From: Neomesorhizobium albiziae
GTDB lineage: Bacteria > Pseudomonadota > Alphaproteobacteria > Rhizobiales > Rhizobiaceae
Direction of reading: 5' to 3'
NCBI RefSeq assembly: GCF_900114255.1
Contig: NZ_FOSL01000001.1
Coordinates: 124,001 to 188,000 of the forward strand
Length of the DNA: 64,000 nt
In this document: positions 7,761 to 17,163 of the stretch, piece by piece
Layout of the letters: each line of letters opens with the position of its first letter
How positions within the stretch are numbered: position 1 is the first letter of the stretch
Program-made: the position numbers and the translations under genes
Notes under the pieces: generated by a model
Seen by the model: the letters and a program-made list of their open reading frames with translations, nothing else
Told to the model about the DNA's origin: nothing
Databases searched by the model: none

Positions 7761-9191
7761 TTAGAAAAACAGCCACCCTGCGATCAGGAAAGTCGGGATC
7801 AGCACCGCCCCCGACCACAGCATGTAGCCGAAGAAGCTCGGCATCGCGACGCCGCGCTCGCGGGCGATGGCATAGACCATGAAGTTCGGTGCGTTGCCGA
7901 TATAGGTGTTGGCGCCCATGAACACCGCGCCCGTCGAGATCGCCGTCAGCGTCGTGGCAAGGGTTGTCATCAGGTGCTGTGGGTTGCCGCCGGCGAGTTC
8001 GAAAAACACCAGATAGGTCGGCGCATTGTCGAGGAACGACGACAGCGCGCCGGTCATCCAGAAATAGGCGAGATCGTTGGGTGCGCCGTCCGGCCCACTG
8101 ACCAGCGCCACCAGCGGCGCCAGCGCGCCGTCCATGCCGGCCTTCAGGATGGCGATAACCGGGATGATGCAGACAAAGATCGCCGCGAACAGTTTCGCCA
8201 CTTCCAGTATCGGGCCCCAGTTGAAACCGTTGGCCTGCCGGTATTCCTTGCGTGAGATGGCAAGCGAGACCAGCGCCAGGACGACGATGATGGCGTCGCG
8301 CACCAGATTCTGCAGCTCGACATGAACCCCGAAGACGTCGAGCGAGATGCCAGGTCTCCACGTCGCGGAAAGCAGGATGGCGCCAATGACGCCGGCAAGC
8401 AGCGGCAGGTTCGGCAAGCCGCGGATGCGGATTTTCGAATCCGGGGTCGGATCCTTGATCTTCGGCTGGCCTTCCTCGCGGCGATGGAACCAGAGGTCTA
8501 GTGCAAAGAAGACGGCGAGCACCACCGCGCCGACAAACAGCGTCTCGGTCAGCAGATGTTGCGTCGTCCAGAAGAAGTCGACGCCGCGCAGGAAGCCGAC
8601 AAACAGCGGCGGATCGCCGAGCGGTGTGAGCGAGCCGCCGATATTGGAAACCAGGAAGATGAAGAAGACCACGACATGGGCGTTGAACGGCCGGTTGTCG
8701 TTGGCGCGGATCATCGGGCGGATCATGATCATCGAGGCGCCGGTGGTGCCGACCACCGAGGCCAGCAAGGCGCCGATCAGGAGCAGCAGCGCGTTCGTCG
8801 CCGGCGTGCCGTGGATGTTGCCGGCGACCAGGATGCCGCCCGAGATGGTGAACAGCGCGAACAGAAGGATGATGAAGGAGAGATATTCCAGCAGCACGGT
8901 ATGCAGCACGGAAACCAGCGCGGTGTCGAAACCGAAGAAAAACGCCATCGGCACCACCACGAGCGCAGCCCAGAAAGCGGCGATCTTGCCGTAGTGGTGT
9001 TCCCAGAAATGCGGATAAAGCAGCGGCCCGGTGGCGATCGACAGGAGCAGCCCGGCAAACGGCAGCGCCCAGATCAGCCCCATGGCAGCGCCCGGCAGTT
9101 CATGCGCCTCGGCGGCAAGAGCTGGTGAAGCGAGCACGGCCGCCAAGCATGTGGTGATTGCAAACGCCGCCGCACTGCCAGAAAACCGCAT
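7761..9191 (-). CDS. nhaD: NhaD-type sodium:proton antiporter
   Basis: The 476-residue polytopic inner-membrane protein is of the ion-transporter superfamily that includes NhaD. A cleavable-looking or first membrane helix occupies residues 1-27 (ending ASPALAAEAHEL). Many hydrophobic segments follow, with conserved loops such as SNIGGSLTPLGDPPLF and SFLDNAPTYLVFFELA. The ATG at 9191 has AGGAGGT ten bases upstream; the longer open frame runs into an intergenic repeat. It probably exchanges Na+ or Li+ for H+. No regulator is adjacent. Confidence 0.9.
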   Translation of the reverse strand: MRFSGSAAAFAITTCLAAVLASPALAAEAHELPGAAMGLIWALPFAGLLLSIATGPLLYPHFWEHHYGKIAAFWAALVVVPMAFFFGFDTALVSVLHTVLLEYLSFIILLFALFTISGGILVAGNIHGTPATNALLLLIGALLASVVGTTGASMIMIRPMIRANDNRPFNAHVVVFFIFLVSNIGGSLTPLGDPPLFVGFLRGVDFFWTTQHLLTETLFVGAVVLAVFFALDLWFHRREEGQPKIKDPTPDSKIRIRGLPNLPLLAGVIGAILLSATWRPGISLDVFGVHVELQNLVRDAIIVVLALVSLAISRKEYRQANGFNWGPILEVAKLFAAIFVCIIPVIAILKAGMDGALAPLVALVSGPDGAPNDLAYFWMTGALSSFLDNAPTYLVFFELAGGNPQHLMTTLATTLTAISTGAVFMGANTYIGNAPNFMVYAIARERGVAMPSFFGYMLWSGAVLIPTFLIAGWLFF

Positions 9192-9256
9192 GAATGCCCC
9201 ACCTCCTGTTGCCTGCCAACTGGCATATGAGAGCCGGTCTGTCGAGCTTGCGATGA

Positions 9257-9357
9257 GAGCATGATCCCGAAAAGTGGACGCCGGTTTTCGGAAAAGATCA
9301 TGCTTCAATAAAGAGATAGAGATCCATTTCGAACCAATCGAAATGGATCGGGCTCAA
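9257..9357. repeat. Palindromic intergenic repeat, ATGATCCCGAAAAGTGG type, copy 1
   Basis: This 101-base element starts GAGCATGATCCCGAAAAGTGG, continues CCGGTTTTCGGAAAAGATCATG, and ends with a second hairpin whose arms are GATCCATTTCGA and TCGAAATGGATC, then GGGCTC. The same architecture occurs at 53538-53637, with a shorter relative at 32580-32622. It fills most of the gap before nhaD and has no coding capacity. Confidence 0.85.
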
Positions 9358-9395
9358 GCGTGGCCGGCGAAGGGCTGGCTGCGGCAGGCCCGCCC

Positions 9396-10238
9396 CTACT
9401 CCCCTTCCCGCAAAAATCCCTCGATCATCTCGGCGCACAGTTTGGGCTTGGTCACCAGGAACATGTGGCCGTCGTCGATCAGTTCGAGGCGTGAATTGGG
9501 AATCATCTTGTTAAGCAGACGGGCGTTGATGACGGGCACCAGCGGATCGTCGGTGCCGGCCATGATGAGCGTCGGCTGGCGCAGCAGCCACAGCCACGGC
9601 AGACTTGTCCAGCCGGTCATGGCGAAGAGTTGCAGCATGTAGCCAACTTGCGTCGCGCCTTTCATGGCCGCGGCGTGACGGTTGATCAGCGTCGGGTCCT
9701 TGCGGAACTCGCCGCCATAGATCTCGGCGGCGATCGAGCGCATGTAGCCGGGATCGGTATAGCGGCGCGGGCTCGCCATCTTGGCCAGCACGTTCGGCGC
9801 GCCAGGCACCATCGTGATGCCGGGCGCGGTGGCGGCCAGAACCAGCTTTCGGCAGAAGCCGGGATATTGATAGGCAAACTGCTGCGCCAGCCCGCCGCCC
9901 CACGAGACGCCGGAAACGTCGATCCTGTCATGGCCGAGCATTTCGGCAAGCCGCTTGGCAAGCCGCGCCAGCGTCGAGGGACGATAGGGAAAAGCGGGAG
10001 CCGGCGAGCCGCCGACGCCCGGCACGTCGAAAATAATGCCGCCGGTGTCATTCAGCTCGGCCATGAATGGCTCGGCGAGTTCCAGATTGGCGCCGATGCC
10101 ATTGAACATCATCAGCGGCGGATGTTCGGGCGAACCGTGCTTCACGCCGACGCGCAAAAGCTGGCCGTCGACATCGTAGACCTTGATGTCCATCGAGCCG
10201 TTTGCCGGATTTTTCTGCTTTTTCGTTGTTGCCGCCAC
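9396..10238 (-). CDS. Alpha/beta hydrolase, probable intracellular PHA depolymerase
   Basis: The 280-residue protein has an alpha/beta hydrolase fold with nucleophile elbow GVSWGGG near residue 118, an acid residue in the AGTDDPLVP loop near 228 and histidine in DDGHMFL near 255. This resembles the intracellular poly(3-hydroxyalkanoate) depolymerase group. The GTG at 10238 is chosen because it is the first start after the structured gap; an ATG at 10193 is the alternative. It is last in the run fadD-like, maoC, phaC, hydrolase, which supports a role in releasing hydroxyacyl units from storage polymer. A generic esterase remains possible. Confidence 0.75.
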   Translation of the reverse strand: MAATTKKQKNPANGSMDIKVYDVDGQLLRVGVKHGSPEHPPLMMFNGIGANLELAEPFMAELNDTGGIIFDVPGVGGSPAPAFPYRPSTLARLAKRLAEMLGHDRIDVSGVSWGGGLAQQFAYQYPGFCRKLVLAATAPGITMVPGAPNVLAKMASPRRYTDPGYMRSIAAEIYGGEFRKDPTLINRHAAAMKGATQVGYMLQLFAMTGWTSLPWLWLLRQPTLIMAGTDDPLVPVINARLLNKMIPNSRLELIDDGHMFLVTKPKLCAEMIEGFLREGE

Positions 10239-10393
10239 TATGCCACCCCTACCCTTCCGCGAATGAAGACGTTCCCAAGCTCTCGGTTTCCTCGCTCCTC
10301 GATCACCGAGCGAAGCGAGGCGGAGGGGCGCATCACCCCACCCGGGGCCACCCTCCCGATCCTGGGGAGGAAGTGGCGCCGAGCCAAACTGAT
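10239..10393. repeat. Structured gap between phaC and the hydrolase
   Basis: This 155-base gap within the storage operon contains inverted repeats: CCTCGCT/AGCGAGG near 10290-10322 and CCTCCC/GGGAGG near 10353-10371. The base composition and motifs resemble the intergenic palindromes seen elsewhere in the window. It may attenuate or process the transcript between phaC and the hydrolase. Confidence 0.45.
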
Positions 10394-12100
10394 TTACGCC
10401 TCGAAAATATAGGTTCCCGGAGCCGGGCCGAGCGGTTTGTATTTGGCGTTGCCGGCCTTGGCGGGCGCGTCGATCTCGTCGCCCGAGCGTTTTTTGAGGA
10501 AGTCCGCCCAGTCCAGCCACCAGCTGCCCTCGTGTTTGGTGCCGGTCGCCGTCCAGGCGTCGGCGTCCTTTTCCTTGGTCGTGCCCTTGACGTACCACGC
10601 CTTGGGATTGCCGGGCGGATTCAGCAGGCTCTGCAGATGGCCGGAATTGGAAAGAATGAAGGTGGTCTTGTCGCCATAGATGCGGGCGGTCTGATAGACT
10701 GCCTTCCACGGCGTGATGTGATCGGTGGTGCCGGCGATCACATAGGTCTCGTGCTTCACCTTTTTCATGTCGATCGGTACGCCGTGGATCGACATCTTCC
10801 CGGCGTTCATGAACGGGTTGGTGAAAATCAGGTCCAGAAAGTCGCCGTGCAGCCGTGCCGGCAACCGCGTCGTATCGGCGTTCCAGTAGAGCACGTCGAA
10901 TGCCGGCGGCTTGTTGCCGAGCAGGTAGTTGTTCACCCAGTAGTTCCAGATCAGGTCGTTCGGCCGCATCCAGGCAAACATCTTCGCCATTTCGTGGCCG
11001 TCCAGAATGCCGCGCGCCTTCGACATCTGCTTGGCTGCCATGATCGTTTCTGGCGTCACAAGTGCCGCAAAATCATTGTCGGTGGCAGCCATCGTATCCA
11101 GCACGCAGACCGCGAGGATGACGGCGTTGATCTTCTTCAGGTTCTGGCCGGCAAGCCAGGCAACATAGGTCGACAGCGTGATGCCGCCCGAGCAGGAGCC
11201 CATGATGTTGACGGTGTCGCTTCCGGTGATGTCGCGTGCTGCGTCGCAGGCTTCGTCGAGCGCGGCGATATAGGTGTCGAGCCCCCAATCGCGCTGTTCC
11301 GGCGTCGGGTTGCGCCACGACACGCAATAAGGCTGGATGCCGTTGGCAAGCAGGAAGCGGACCATGCTTTTTTCCGGCGCCAGGTCGACCGAATAGTATT
11401 TGTTGATCTGCGGCGGCACCACCAGCAGCGGCCGCTGGAATACCTTGTCTGTGTTGGCCGTGTAGTGGATCAGTTCCAGCACCTCGTTGCGGAAAACCAC
11501 GGTGCCCGGCGTGTTGGCGAGGTTTTCGCCGACCTTGAACTTCGAAACGTCGACCGAGGACGGCAGCCCGCCGTTGCGGGTCATATCGTCGAAGAAGTTC
11601 TTCAGCCCGGCCACCGTGCTTTTGCCGCCACTGTCGACCATGGTCTTCAGCGCTGTCGGGTTGAGCAGCGGGTTGTTGGACGGCGCCATCGCGTCGACGA
11701 AGATCGACGTGACCAGCCGCGCCCGCGCCGCGTCGGTGTCGGGAAGGTCGGTCTTGGCGACGAGATCGGTCACCGCCTTGCCCCAGGCGACATAGGATTG
11801 CATCAACCCCTTGTGGAGGCCGCTGGTCTTCCAGGCCGGGTCGGCGAAACGCCGGTCCTTGGGATCGGCCTCGATGTCGGATTGTCCGGTGACGATCTTG
11901 CCGAACTCGGTGGCGAAACCCATCCATTGCTGGGCAAGCGCTTGCGGCTGGCTGGCCAGCGCCTTCATCACGGTGCCGGCGGCTTTCATCAGGTCTTCGG
12001 TGCGCATGCCGACCAGCGGGTTCAGCGCCAGCGTGTTCTGTGCCGCGTCCTCGGCAATCTCATCGGCAAGCGTCTTTTCCGCTTCGGGCTTCTTTGCCAT
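10394..12100 (-). CDS. phaC: Class I-type poly(3-hydroxyalkanoate) synthase
   Basis: The 568-residue protein has a PhaC N-terminal domain (about 65-240) and an alpha/beta hydrolase catalytic domain. The modified lipase box is G301-S-C303-S-G305, where C303 is the nucleophile that carries the growing chain. The catalytic aspartate (about 455, VIAGTTDHITPW) and histidine (SNSGHLQSLL) follow. It polymerises (R)-3-hydroxyacyl-CoA into storage polyester at granules. It sits 18 bases after a MaoC hydratase and behind an acyl-CoA ligase instead of phaAB, which suggests monomers supplied from fatty acids. Confidence 0.93.
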   Translation of the reverse strand: MAKKPEAEKTLADEIAEDAAQNTLALNPLVGMRTEDLMKAAGTVMKALASQPQALAQQWMGFATEFGKIVTGQSDIEADPKDRRFADPAWKTSGLHKGLMQSYVAWGKAVTDLVAKTDLPDTDAARARLVTSIFVDAMAPSNNPLLNPTALKTMVDSGGKSTVAGLKNFFDDMTRNGGLPSSVDVSKFKVGENLANTPGTVVFRNEVLELIHYTANTDKVFQRPLLVVPPQINKYYSVDLAPEKSMVRFLLANGIQPYCVSWRNPTPEQRDWGLDTYIAALDEACDAARDITGSDTVNIMGSCSGGITLSTYVAWLAGQNLKKINAVILAVCVLDTMAATDNDFAALVTPETIMAAKQMSKARGILDGHEMAKMFAWMRPNDLIWNYWVNNYLLGNKPPAFDVLYWNADTTRLPARLHGDFLDLIFTNPFMNAGKMSIHGVPIDMKKVKHETYVIAGTTDHITPWKAVYQTARIYGDKTTFILSNSGHLQSLLNPPGNPKAWYVKGTTKEKDADAWTATGTKHEGSWWLDWADFLKKRSGDEIDAPAKAGNAKYKPLGPAPGTYIFEA

Positions 12101-12118
12101 CTGGTTCTCGCTTCCGCT

Positions 12119-12586
12119 CTACTTGCCCTTGACCAGCATCGCCAGTGTCTCGGCGATCAGCGCCGGCTTGTCCTCGCCGTCGATCTCAATGACATTGTTG
12201 GATTTCATCAGATACTGGCCGCCGCCCTTGTCGTCGAACGACATCAGCGTCGAACGCAACCGCACCCTGGAACCGACCCGCACGGGCGCGAGGAAGCGCA
12301 CCTTGTCGAGCCCGTAATTGAAGGCCGCGGCCGTACCTTTCGGCAGTGCTCCCAGTTCGTAGCTCATCGCGGCGATCAGCGAGAGGGTGAGATAGCCGTG
12401 CGCCACGGGCGCCTTGAACGGGCTTTCGCGTTTGGCCCGCTCGACATCGATATGGATCCACTGCCTGTCGCGGGTGCATTCGGCGAACTGGTTGATCATC
12501 TCCTGGTCGACGGTCACCCAGCCGGAGACGCCGAGTTCCTTGCCCGCCATGCCGCCCATTGTTTCGAAAGTCAGTGCATCGGCCAT
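12119..12586 (-). CDS. MaoC-family (R)-specific enoyl-CoA hydratase
   Basis: The 155-residue hot-dog-fold hydratase carries the hydratase-2 motif at about residues 33-58: aspartate or asparagine and histidine in the segments FAECTRDRQWIHID and SPFKAPVAHGYLTLSL. It hydrates trans-2-enoyl-CoA to (R)-3-hydroxyacyl-CoA, the monomer of PHA synthase. It is located between the acyl-CoA ligase (30 bases) and phaC (18 bases) in one transcription unit, so a PhaJ-like role is the natural reading. Confidence 0.87.
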   Translation of the reverse strand: MADALTFETMGGMAGKELGVSGWVTVDQEMINQFAECTRDRQWIHIDVERAKRESPFKAPVAHGYLTLSLIAAMSYELGALPKGTAAAFNYGLDKVRFLAPVRVGSRVRLRSTLMSFDDKGGGQYLMKSNNVIEIDGEDKPALIAETLAMLVKGK

Positions 12587-12616
12587 TCAACAAATCCTTG
12601 TGGGTTCCAGAGAAGG

Positions 12617-14317
12617 TCAGGCGGCGGGCTTGTCCATGGTTTTTAGCACCTCGTCGCGCAGTTCGCGGCGCAGCACCTTGCCGACATTGGTGCGCGGCAG
12701 GTCGGTCCGGAACTCGATGTATTTCGGCTTCTTGTAACCGGTGAGGTTCTTCAGGCAGAAATCGGCCAGCGCTTCCTTGGTCAGCGTCGGGTCCTTCTTC
12801 ACCACGAACATCATCACCGCCTCGCCGGAGTTCTTGTCCGGCACGCCGACCACGGCGCATTCGGCGACCCCCGGATGATTCATCGCCACGTCCTCGATCT
12901 CGGTGGGATAGACGTTGAAGCCGGAGACCAGGATCATGTCCTTCTTGCGGTCTACGATCTTGACGAAGCCGCGCGCGTCCATGATGCCGACATCGCCCGA
13001 TTTGAAGTAGCCGTCGGGCGTCATCACCTTCTCGGTCTCGTCGGGGCGCTGCCAGTAGCCGGACATCACCTGCGGCCCCTTGATGGCGATTTCGCCGGGC
13101 TGGCCCAGCGGCACGTCATTGCCGTCGTCGTCGAGCAAGCGGATATCGACATTCGGCAGCGGCAGGCCGATTGTGCCGGTATAGGCATCGTTGTCCGTAG
13201 GATTGCAGGCGATGCCCGAAGACGTCTCGGAAAGCCCATAGCCCTCGACAATCGGGCAGCCTGTCACGGCCAGCCATTTCCTGGCCACCGCCTCCTGCAC
13301 CGCCGTGCCGCCGCCATTGGCGATCCGCAGTTGCGAGAAGTCGAGCTTGGCGAATTCGGCATTGTTGGCGAGCGCGTTGAACAGTGTGTTGACGCCCGGC
13401 ATGATGTGGAACTTGTACTTGGCGATCTCCTTCACGGTGCCGGGAATGTCGCGCGGGTTGGGGATCAGCACGTTGACGCCGCCGGTTCGCATGGCAAGCA
13501 GCCCACAGGTGATGAAGGCGAAGACATGGTAGAGCGGCAGCGCGCAGATGAAGGTGAGCTGTCCCTCGGTCGGCTTGCGGGTCATCCCGGGCCGCATCCA
13601 GGCTTCCGAAGCGAGCAGGTTGGAAATGATGGTGCGGTGGAGCAGCGTCGCGCCCTTGGAGACGCCGGTTGTGCCGCCTGTATATTGCAGCACCGCCACG
13701 TCGTCCGGCCCGATTTCCGGTCGGTCGAGCGGCTTGTGGCGGCCGGCGGCGACCGCAGCGTTGAATTTCACCGCGCCCGGCAGCGACCAGGCCGGCACCG
13801 CTTTCCTGACGCGCCGCAGCACCAGGTTGACCATCGCACCCTTGGGAAAGCCCAGGAGGTCGCCGATGCTGGCGACGACGACATGCTTGAGAGGTGTTTG
13901 CCGGATCACCTGCTCAAGCGTCGTGGCGAAGTTTTCCAGGATGATGATCGCCTGCGCGCCGGAATCCTTGAGCTGGTGCTCGAGTTCGCGCGGCGTGTAA
14001 AGCGGGTTGACGTTGACCACGATGAACCCTGGCCGCATCACCGCCGCAACCGCCACCGGATATTGCAGCACATTGGGCATCATGATGGCGACTCGGTCGC
14101 CCTTCTTCAGGCCGAGCCCTTGCAGATAGGCGGCAAGGTCGCGCGACAGCCGGTCGATCTCGCCATATGTCAAAGCCTTGTCCATCAGGATATAGGCCTT
14201 GTCGTTCCTGTATTTCTGAAAACTTTCCTCGATCAGCGCGACCACGGATGGGTATTGGCCGATGTCGACCTCGGCCGGGACACCAGCCGGATAATGCGCA
14301 AGCCACGAACGCTGCAT
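12617..14317 (-). CDS. Long-chain fatty acid-CoA ligase
   Basis: The 566-residue ANL-superfamily enzyme has the AMP-binding P-loop YTGGTTGVSKGA at about 210-221, the YGLSETS motif at about 357-363, GDVGIMD at about 440 and the C-terminal catalytic lysine region YKKPKYIEF near 540. It activates fatty acids through an acyl-adenylate to acyl-CoA. It is first in the unit that continues with MaoC, phaC and hydrolase genes, so it probably feeds fatty acids into storage polymer. It diverges from the WS/DGAT gene at 14577. FadD is the nearest named homologue. Confidence 0.9.
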   Translation of the reverse strand: MQRSWLAHYPAGVPAEVDIGQYPSVVALIEESFQKYRNDKAYILMDKALTYGEIDRLSRDLAAYLQGLGLKKGDRVAIMMPNVLQYPVAVAAVMRPGFIVVNVNPLYTPRELEHQLKDSGAQAIIILENFATTLEQVIRQTPLKHVVVASIGDLLGFPKGAMVNLVLRRVRKAVPAWSLPGAVKFNAAVAAGRHKPLDRPEIGPDDVAVLQYTGGTTGVSKGATLLHRTIISNLLASEAWMRPGMTRKPTEGQLTFICALPLYHVFAFITCGLLAMRTGGVNVLIPNPRDIPGTVKEIAKYKFHIMPGVNTLFNALANNAEFAKLDFSQLRIANGGGTAVQEAVARKWLAVTGCPIVEGYGLSETSSGIACNPTDNDAYTGTIGLPLPNVDIRLLDDDGNDVPLGQPGEIAIKGPQVMSGYWQRPDETEKVMTPDGYFKSGDVGIMDARGFVKIVDRKKDMILVSGFNVYPTEIEDVAMNHPGVAECAVVGVPDKNSGEAVMMFVVKKDPTLTKEALADFCLKNLTGYKKPKYIEFRTDLPRTNVGKVLRRELRDEVLKTMDKPAA

Positions 14318-14576
14318 AGCGTCTCTCTCCCGTTGGCCACGTTTTTTTTCAATCTAGACGCGCGTCAAGCACTTGGAAAGCGGGCAGAAGCCGGCAAAGC
14401 GGCCAAACCTGAGCGTCAGGTGTTTACGTTGCGGAAGCGTGAAGCGGTCGAAAAGCCGAAGCTCCAGCCGGTTCGCTCGCCGCCTTGCCTTTGCAGGCAA
14501 TTCGGCGAATGATCGCGAAAAGACGGACTCCACTCAGGCAAGCCCGCCGGCCGAAACGGTCGAGGGAGGAACAAGC
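14318..14576. promoter_or_regulatory. Divergent promoter gap, fadD-like / WS/DGAT
   Basis: The 259 bases between the two divergent starts must hold both promoters. An inverted repeat TTGCCT-TTGC-AGGCAA lies at 14485-14500. It is reminiscent of, but not identical to, the TTGC-N3-GCAA boxes near phaP. A GAGGGAGGA ribosome site (14562-14570) serves the WS/DGAT gene. No small gene is visible. Confidence 0.45.
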
Positions 14577-16049
14577 ATGAAACAGCTCGGCGGCATCGAT
14601 GCGACGTTTCTCTATATGGAAACGCCGGAGACGCCGATGCACGTGGCCGGGCTGACACTCTACGAGCCGCCGGAAAATTTCTCCGGGTCGTTCTTCGAGC
14701 ACTTCAAGGAATTCTTCCTCACCCGCATTCACCTGGCGCCGATCTTCGAGAAGAAGCTCGCGCGCACCGTTCTCGAGCTGGACCACCCTCTGTGGGTCGA
14801 CGCCGGCGAACTCGATCTCGATTACCATTTGCGCCGCGCCACGCTGCCGTCGCCCGGCAGCTGGCGGCAGCTCGAGGAACTGGTCGGCGATCTCCATTCG
14901 GTGCCGCTCGACCGCACGCAGCCGCTCTGGCAGTTCACCATCATCGAGGGCCTGGACGACGGCAATGTCGCCATCTACTCGAAGGTGCATCACGCCGCCA
15001 TCGACGGCGGCGCCGGCATGGCGATCGCCGCCGCCCTCTACGACATGTCGCCGGTGCCGCGCAAAGTGAAACCGCCCCTGGCGAAAAAGCCGGTGCGCAA
15101 GCCGTCGATCGAGGAGCGGGCAATCCTCGGCATCAACGACGCGGTGCAGAACGTCATCCGCCAGCAGCTCAACGTCATGCAGGCGATCCCGCAGGTGCTG
15201 GGCACCCTGACCGACATGCTCGCCCCGCCGAAAAGCGCCGACGGCAAGCCGTCGGGCGGTTCCGGCATTCCCGCAATCCCGGACGTGCTGGCGCCCAAAA
15301 CGCCTTTCAACGTTACCATCACCAGCCAGCGCTCCTACGCCGCGCGCGCTTTGTCACTGACCGACGCAAAGACGGTGAGCAAGGCAACCGGCACCAAGAT
15401 CAACGATGTCGTGATGGCCGTCTGCGCCGGCGCGCTGCGGCCCTATCTCCAGGGCCGCAAGGCGCTGCCGAAAAAGCCGCTTGTCGCTTTCGTGCCGATC
15501 TCCTTGCGCGAGCCCGGCAATGCGGACGCCTCCAACCAGGTGTTCGGCATGCTTTGCCCCATCGCCACGCAGATCGAGGAGCCGCTGGAACGGCTGAAGT
15601 CGATCCAGAAGACCACCAACGACTCGAAGTCGCTGGCCGGCACGGTCAAGGATGTGTCGCCCAAGGATTTCACCCTGCTTGGCGCGCCGATCCTTTTGCC
15701 CGGCCTGGCGCAGCTCTACGGCCGCACCGGCCTCGCCGACCTGATGCCGTCGACGACCAATCTGACCATTTCCAATGTGCCGGGGCCGCCCTTCCCGCTC
15801 TACTGTGCCGGGGCGAAGATCCTCGCGATGTATCCGGTATCGATTCCCGTCCACGGCATCGCGCTCAACATCACCGTGCAGAGCTACCAGGACAAGCTCA
15901 ACTTCGCCATAACCGCCGACCGCCGCGCCGTTCCCGATCCGCAAAAGCTCGCCGACCTTTTCGAACCGGCGCTGGAGGAATTGACCCTGGCGGTAGCGAG
16001 CCTGGCCGGGCCGGCGAGAACAGCCGGCAAGAACCAGCCAAGCGCCTGA
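14577..16049 (+). CDS. Wax ester synthase/diacylglycerol acyltransferase (WS/DGAT)
   Basis: The 490-residue protein has the WS/DGAT active-site motif HHAAIDG at residues 138-144, in which the second histidine is the general base, and the family start LGGIDATFLYMETPETPMHV. The C-terminal domain contains the conserved NLTISNVPGPPFPLY segment. The enzyme moves fatty acyl groups from acyl-CoA to alcohols or diacylglycerol and makes neutral lipid at the membrane. It diverges from the acyl-CoA ligase that could supply its acyl-CoA. The ATG at 14577 follows GAGGGAGGA; upstream in-frame sequence is non-coding. Confidence 0.92.
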   Translation: MKQLGGIDATFLYMETPETPMHVAGLTLYEPPENFSGSFFEHFKEFFLTRIHLAPIFEKKLARTVLELDHPLWVDAGELDLDYHLRRATLPSPGSWRQLEELVGDLHSVPLDRTQPLWQFTIIEGLDDGNVAIYSKVHHAAIDGGAGMAIAAALYDMSPVPRKVKPPLAKKPVRKPSIEERAILGINDAVQNVIRQQLNVMQAIPQVLGTLTDMLAPPKSADGKPSGGSGIPAIPDVLAPKTPFNVTITSQRSYAARALSLTDAKTVSKATGTKINDVVMAVCAGALRPYLQGRKALPKKPLVAFVPISLREPGNADASNQVFGMLCPIATQIEEPLERLKSIQKTTNDSKSLAGTVKDVSPKDFTLLGAPILLPGLAQLYGRTGLADLMPSTTNLTISNVPGPPFPLYCAGAKILAMYPVSIPVHGIALNITVQSYQDKLNFAITADRRAVPDPQKLADLFEPALEELTLAVASLAGPARTAGKNQPSA

Positions 16050-16070
16050 TTGTGCGGCGCACAAGATTTT

Positions 16071-16081
16071 TTGCATTGCAA
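16071..16081. promoter_or_regulatory. TTGC-N3-GCAA palindrome, candidate PhaR box
   Basis: TTGCATTGCAA lies inside a longer palindrome with arms TTTTTGC (16068-16074) and GCAAAAA (16078-16084). It is in the 195-base gap before the lipase-like gene, whose remaining sequence is AT-rich and promoter-like (TATTATATTTTGG around 16141-16153). The same pattern occurs twice before phaP. PhaR-type repressors of PHA genes recognise TGC..GCA palindromes. Confidence 0.5.
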
Positions 16082-16244
16082 AAACAACGGATTACGAAAT
16101 CCGGCTGACGTTGCGTGATCTGCTTAACTGTTAGCCGCGCTATTATATTTTGGAATGTACTGTTAATCTCGCCGGGACAAGAGTTGCGTGCCGACGAGTA
16201 GAAAAAGCTCCGTCAGAGCCGGAGCGTCGCCAACAGGAGTTGGA

Positions 16245-17021
16245 ATGACTGCACAACCGCACGCCATGAAACCGCCATCCCGGCTGCTTTTCGCGCTTGA
16301 GCTCAGGAGCCTGCCCGAGCTTGGCGGCTTCGTCGCTTCGCTGCCGCTGCTCACCGCCCTTGCCCCGCGCGGCGACGGCCACCCGGTGCTCGTGCTGCCC
16401 GGACTGGTCACCAGCGACCGCTCGACTGCACCGCTGCGCAACTTCCTCAAGGGCCGGGGCTATCCCACCTATGGCTGGAACCTCGGCCGCAACTACGGCC
16501 CCTTGCCCGGCATCGAGAACAAGATGCTCGACCGCGTGAAAGAACTTGCCGACAAGCATGGCCGCAAGGTCAGCATCGTCGGCTGGAGCCTCGGCGGCAT
16601 CTATGCGCGTCAGCTGGCCAAAATGCTTCCGGACGAAGTGCGTACGGTGATCACGCTTGGCAGCCCGTTCAACGGCGACCCGCGCTCCACCAACGCCTGG
16701 AAGCTCTACGAATTCACTTCCGGACACAGGGTCGACGACCGCGAGCGCCATATGGGCGGCGCCATCTCGGATTCGCCGCCGGTGCCGACCACGGCGATCT
16801 ACAGCCGCTCCGACGGCATCTGCGCCTGGCAGACTTGCGTCGAGAACGACCTGCCGCACACCGAGAGCATCGAGGTGGAAGCGAGCCATTGCGGCCTTGG
16901 CCATCACCCCGCCGTGGTCTACGCGATCGCCGACCGCCTGGCGCAGCCGGAAGGCCAGTGGAAAAAGTTCGACCGCGGCGGCTTCAAGGCGCTGTTTTAT
17001 CCCGATCCCAGGCGAAAGTAG
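16245..17021 (+). CDS. Alpha/beta hydrolase, lipase-like
   Basis: The 258-residue alpha/beta hydrolase has the oxyanion-region motif VLVLPGL near residue 50, nucleophile elbow GWSLGG with S115, an aspartate in IYSRSDGICAW near 189 and histidines in EASHCGLGHHP near 220. There is no signal peptide. It resembles triacylglycerol-lipase or PGAP1-like hydrolases. AGGAGTTGGA precedes the ATG at 16245. Its position after WS/DGAT and a candidate PhaR box suggests turnover of neutral lipid or polyester. The substrate is inferred, not shown. Confidence 0.8.
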   Translation: MTAQPHAMKPPSRLLFALELRSLPELGGFVASLPLLTALAPRGDGHPVLVLPGLVTSDRSTAPLRNFLKGRGYPTYGWNLGRNYGPLPGIENKMLDRVKELADKHGRKVSIVGWSLGGIYARQLAKMLPDEVRTVITLGSPFNGDPRSTNAWKLYEFTSGHRVDDRERHMGGAISDSPPVPTTAIYSRSDGICAWQTCVENDLPHTESIEVEASHCGLGHHPAVVYAIADRLAQPEGQWKKFDRGGFKALFYPDPRRK

Positions 17022-17028
17022 TCTTTTT

Positions 17029-17155
17029 CCTTCTCCCGGTTTACGGGGAGAAGGTGGCTCGTAGGGCCGGATGAGGGGCAGCGCTTGTTCTGCAACGCTA
17101 TCTTCGCCCCTCACCTGCCTGCCGACATCCTCTCCTCGTAAACAGGGAGAGGAAA
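17029..17155. repeat. Mosaic palindromic repeat, copy 1 (pair with 61434-61559)
   Basis: This 127-base element begins CCTTCTCCC, contains GGGGAGAAGGTGGC, then GTAGGGCCGGATGAGGGGCA, and after a variable centre GCCCCTCACCTGCCTGCCG and CTCTCC..GGGAGAGGAAA. A second copy in the same order and orientation is at 61434-61559. The internal palindromes could fold and act as a convergent-gene terminator here. Confidence 0.85.
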
Positions 17156-17163
17156 GCAGTTCC

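Noticed and set aside
10202-12646. An 814-codon open frame on the plus strand opposite phaC and the MaoC gene
   Set aside because: It is antisense to two clear genes, has arginine/glycine/valine-rich sequence without any domain, and arises from the codon bias of GC-rich DNA.
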